This document shows, piece by piece, positions 62,789 to 64,000 of a DNA stretch of 64,000 nt (positions within the stretch are counted from its first letter, which is position 1; the number at the start of each line of letters is the position of its first letter). This DNA is from Opitutales bacterium. GTDB lineage: Bacteria; Verrucomicrobiota; Verrucomicrobiia; Opitutales; UBA953. The notes beneath the pieces are model-generated. The model was not told the DNA's origin and ran no database searches. It saw only the letters and a program-made list of their open reading frames with translations. The stretch covers positions 1 through 64,000 of the forward strand of contig JANRFG010000013.1 of assembly GCA_030725715.1 (NCBI GenBank). The letters are read 5' to 3'. The position numbers and the translations under genes were made by a program.

Positions 62789-63694
62789 ATGTCCATCCTC
62801 GTCAAAGAAGACACCCGCATCCTCGTCCAGGGCATCACGGGCGATTTCGGCGCGCGCCACGCCCGCCTCTCGCTCGACTACGGCTCGCAGGTCGTCGCCG
62901 GCGTCACCCCGGGCAAAGGCGGCCAGGTCTTCGAACACGCCGGCAAGAAGGTCCCGATCTTCAACACCGTCGCCGAAGCCGCCAAGCAGACCGGCGCCAC
63001 GGTCTCCGCGATCTTCGTCCCCCCGCCCTTCGCGGCCGACGCCATCCTGGAATGCTTCGACGCCGACCTCGACCTCGCCGTAGCCATCACGGAAGGCATC
63101 CCGGTGCGCGACATGGTCCGCGCCAAGCGCGCCATGGCCGGTCGTCGCACCCGCCTCATCGGCCCGAACTGCCCGGGCCTCGTGACCCCTGGTCGCGGCG
63201 ACAAGTCCTCCGGCGGCTGCCGCATCGGCATCGCCCCGGGCTACATCCACCGCCGCGGCAACGTCGGCGTGGTCTCCCGCTCCGGCACCCTGACCTACGA
63301 AGCCGTCTGGCAGCTCACCTGCCGCGGCAAGGGCCAGTCGACCTGCGTCGGCATCGGCGGCGACCCCGTCAACGGCACCTCGCACCTCGACGTCATCAAG
63401 CTCTTCAACGACGACCCGGAGACCGAAGCCATCATCATGATCGGCGAGATCGGCGGTAACGCCGAAGTCGAAGCCGCCCGCTGGATCAAGGCGCACTGCA
63501 AGAAGCCCGTCGCGGGCTTCATCGCCGGTGCCACCGCCCCGGCCGGACGTCGCATGGGCCACGCCGGCGCCGTCATCGGCGGAGCCGAAGACACCGCCGC
63601 CGCGAAGATCAAGATCTTCCAGGAGTGCGGCATCTCCGTCGCGGCGACCCCGTCCGACATGGCCGACGCGCTCCTCCGCATCTGGAAGGGCTAA
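62789..63694 (+). CDS. sucD: Succinyl-CoA synthetase alpha subunit
   Basis: The 301-residue subunit binds CoA and carries the phosphorylated histidine in [13 protein letters not shown]. Also seen are [25 protein letters not shown], and [16 protein letters not shown]. Length is normal. It ends the pyrH-frr-sucCD run before a strong terminator. Confidence 0.97.
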   Translation: MSILVKEDTRILVQGITGDFGARHARLSLDYGSQVVAGVTPGKGGQVFEHAGKKVPIFNTVAEAAKQTGATVSAIFVPPPFAADAILECFDADLDLAVAITEGIPVRDMVRAKRAMAGRRTRLIGPNCPGLVTPGRGDKSSGGCRIGIAPGYIHRRGNVGVVSRSGTLTYEAVWQLTCRGKGQSTCVGIGGDPVNGTSHLDVIKLFNDDPETEAIIMIGEIGGNAEVEAARWIKAHCKKPVAGFIAGATAPAGRRMGHAGAVIGGAEDTAAAKIKIFQECGISVAATPSDMADALLRIWKG

Positions 63695-63714
63695 GAAACC
63701 TTCAAGTTCACCTC

Positions 63715-63747
63715 AAAGAGGCCCGGCGACGGGCCTCTTTTGTTTTT
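63715..63747 (+). terminator. Rho-independent terminator of sucD
   Basis: AAAGAGGCCCG and CGGGCCTCTTT form a perfect 11-bp stem with the loop GCGA, followed by TGTTTTT, 21 bases after the sucD stop. Confidence 0.92.
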
Positions 63748-63780
63748 ACAGGGGATCAGGCATCAGGCACAAACCATCGT

Positions 63781-64000
63781 ATGTGGTATTACGAACAGAA
63801 CGGTAATCGCGTCGGCCCGGTCGACGAGGCAACGATGCGCGGCCTGATCGCCAACCGGACGATCTCCATCGATACGCTGGTCTGGACGAACGGCATGGCC
63901 AACTGGACCCCGCTCCAGCAGACCCAGCTCGCCGCCGGCCTGCCAGTGCCCCCGCCGATGTCCCACTCGGCCCCGACCACGCCACAGTATCACCCCATCC
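63781..64000 (+). CDS. GYF_2-domain protein, N-terminal part (cut by window edge)
   Basis: An ATG at 63781 opens a frame that runs to the right edge without a stop (73 codons). Residues 1-50 fit the GYF_2 pattern: MWYYEQNGNRVGPVDEATM near the start and LVWTNGMANWTPLQQT at the end of the domain. A proline-rich stretch follows. In other bacteria this domain often precedes membrane domains such as RDD or DUF4339-type parts; the remainder is outside the window. The domain presumably binds protein partners. Confidence 0.85.
   Translation, partial: MWYYEQNGNRVGPVDEATMRGLIANRTISIDTLVWTNGMANWTPLQQTQLAAGLPVPPPMSHSAPTTPQYHPI

Overview
This is a 64 kb stretch of a GC-rich, gene-dense bacterial chromosome. 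It holds about 68 protein genes and one tRNA gene. I see no rRNA, CRISPR array, insertion sequence, prophage or integration site. Most genes are core housekeeping genes with best-known relatives across Gram-negative bacteria. LPS genes are present (Kdo transferase WaaA, LptB and an outsized LptA/LptC-like protein), together with a bifunctional HPr kinase, a secreted sulfatase, a Tat-exported Gfo/Idh/MocA oxidoreductase and several lineage-specific secreted proteins. This mix suggests a Gram-negative member of the PVC group, most likely Verrucomicrobiota (Opitutae-like), possibly an aquatic polysaccharide user. That assignment is an inference from gene content; no marker rRNA is present.

Layout. 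1-8.2 kb: a TPR fragment, an M29 aminopeptidase and RluA-type synthase pair, a sulfatase, a CDF metal transporter, a thioesterase and metallo-hydrolase run, and a cupin. 8.2-12 kb (minus): two paralogous secreted proteins with a secretin-like segment, then fabF, acpP and fabG. 12-16.9 kb (minus): a CysJ-like reductase with a start-codon-proximal inverted repeat, four tandem secreted GH16-fold proteins that have all lost the catalytic carboxylates, and an RsuA/RluB-type synthase. 17-19.4 kb: folD, an RDD protein and an esterase. 19.5-26.4 kb: translation and RNA genes (pnp, rpsO, tsf, rpsB) with clear terminators, plus a YhbY protein and a polyprenyl synthase. 26.6-29.7 kb: waaA, trpD and an unknown gene.

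29.7-39.0 kb is one long minus-strand run: aroF/G-type DAHP synthase, an Lrp-like regulator, an aminotransferase, der, fmt, an LptA-like protein, lptB and hprK. It combines aromatic amino acid, translation and envelope functions. 39.1-41.8 kb: a Fur-family regulator overlapping nadA, a small HTH protein behind an unusually AT-rich promoter and palindrome, and aat. 41.8-45.2 kb (minus): aroK, three less-known genes and the oxidoreductase. 45.3-51.2 kb: a PaaK-like ligase, ilvE-type aminotransferase and a two-gene ABC exporter whose motifs point to an asymmetric heterodimer. 51.2-58.6 kb: a membrane protein with glgC, a WalJ-type hydrolase, a secreted 636-residue protein with an anchored partner, and an ABCG-like transporter. 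58.6-64 kb: an unknown secreted protein, efp with an unusual Asn at the Lys34 position, tRNA-Gln(UUG), pyrH-frr-sucC-sucD, and the start of a GYF-like protein.

The points most worth following up are the GH16-fold quartet without active sites, the Asn34 EF-P, the secretin-like paralog pair, the hairpin over the CysJ-like ribosome-binding site, the small HTH regulator with its palindrome, and the CTAG-centred intergenic palindromes.
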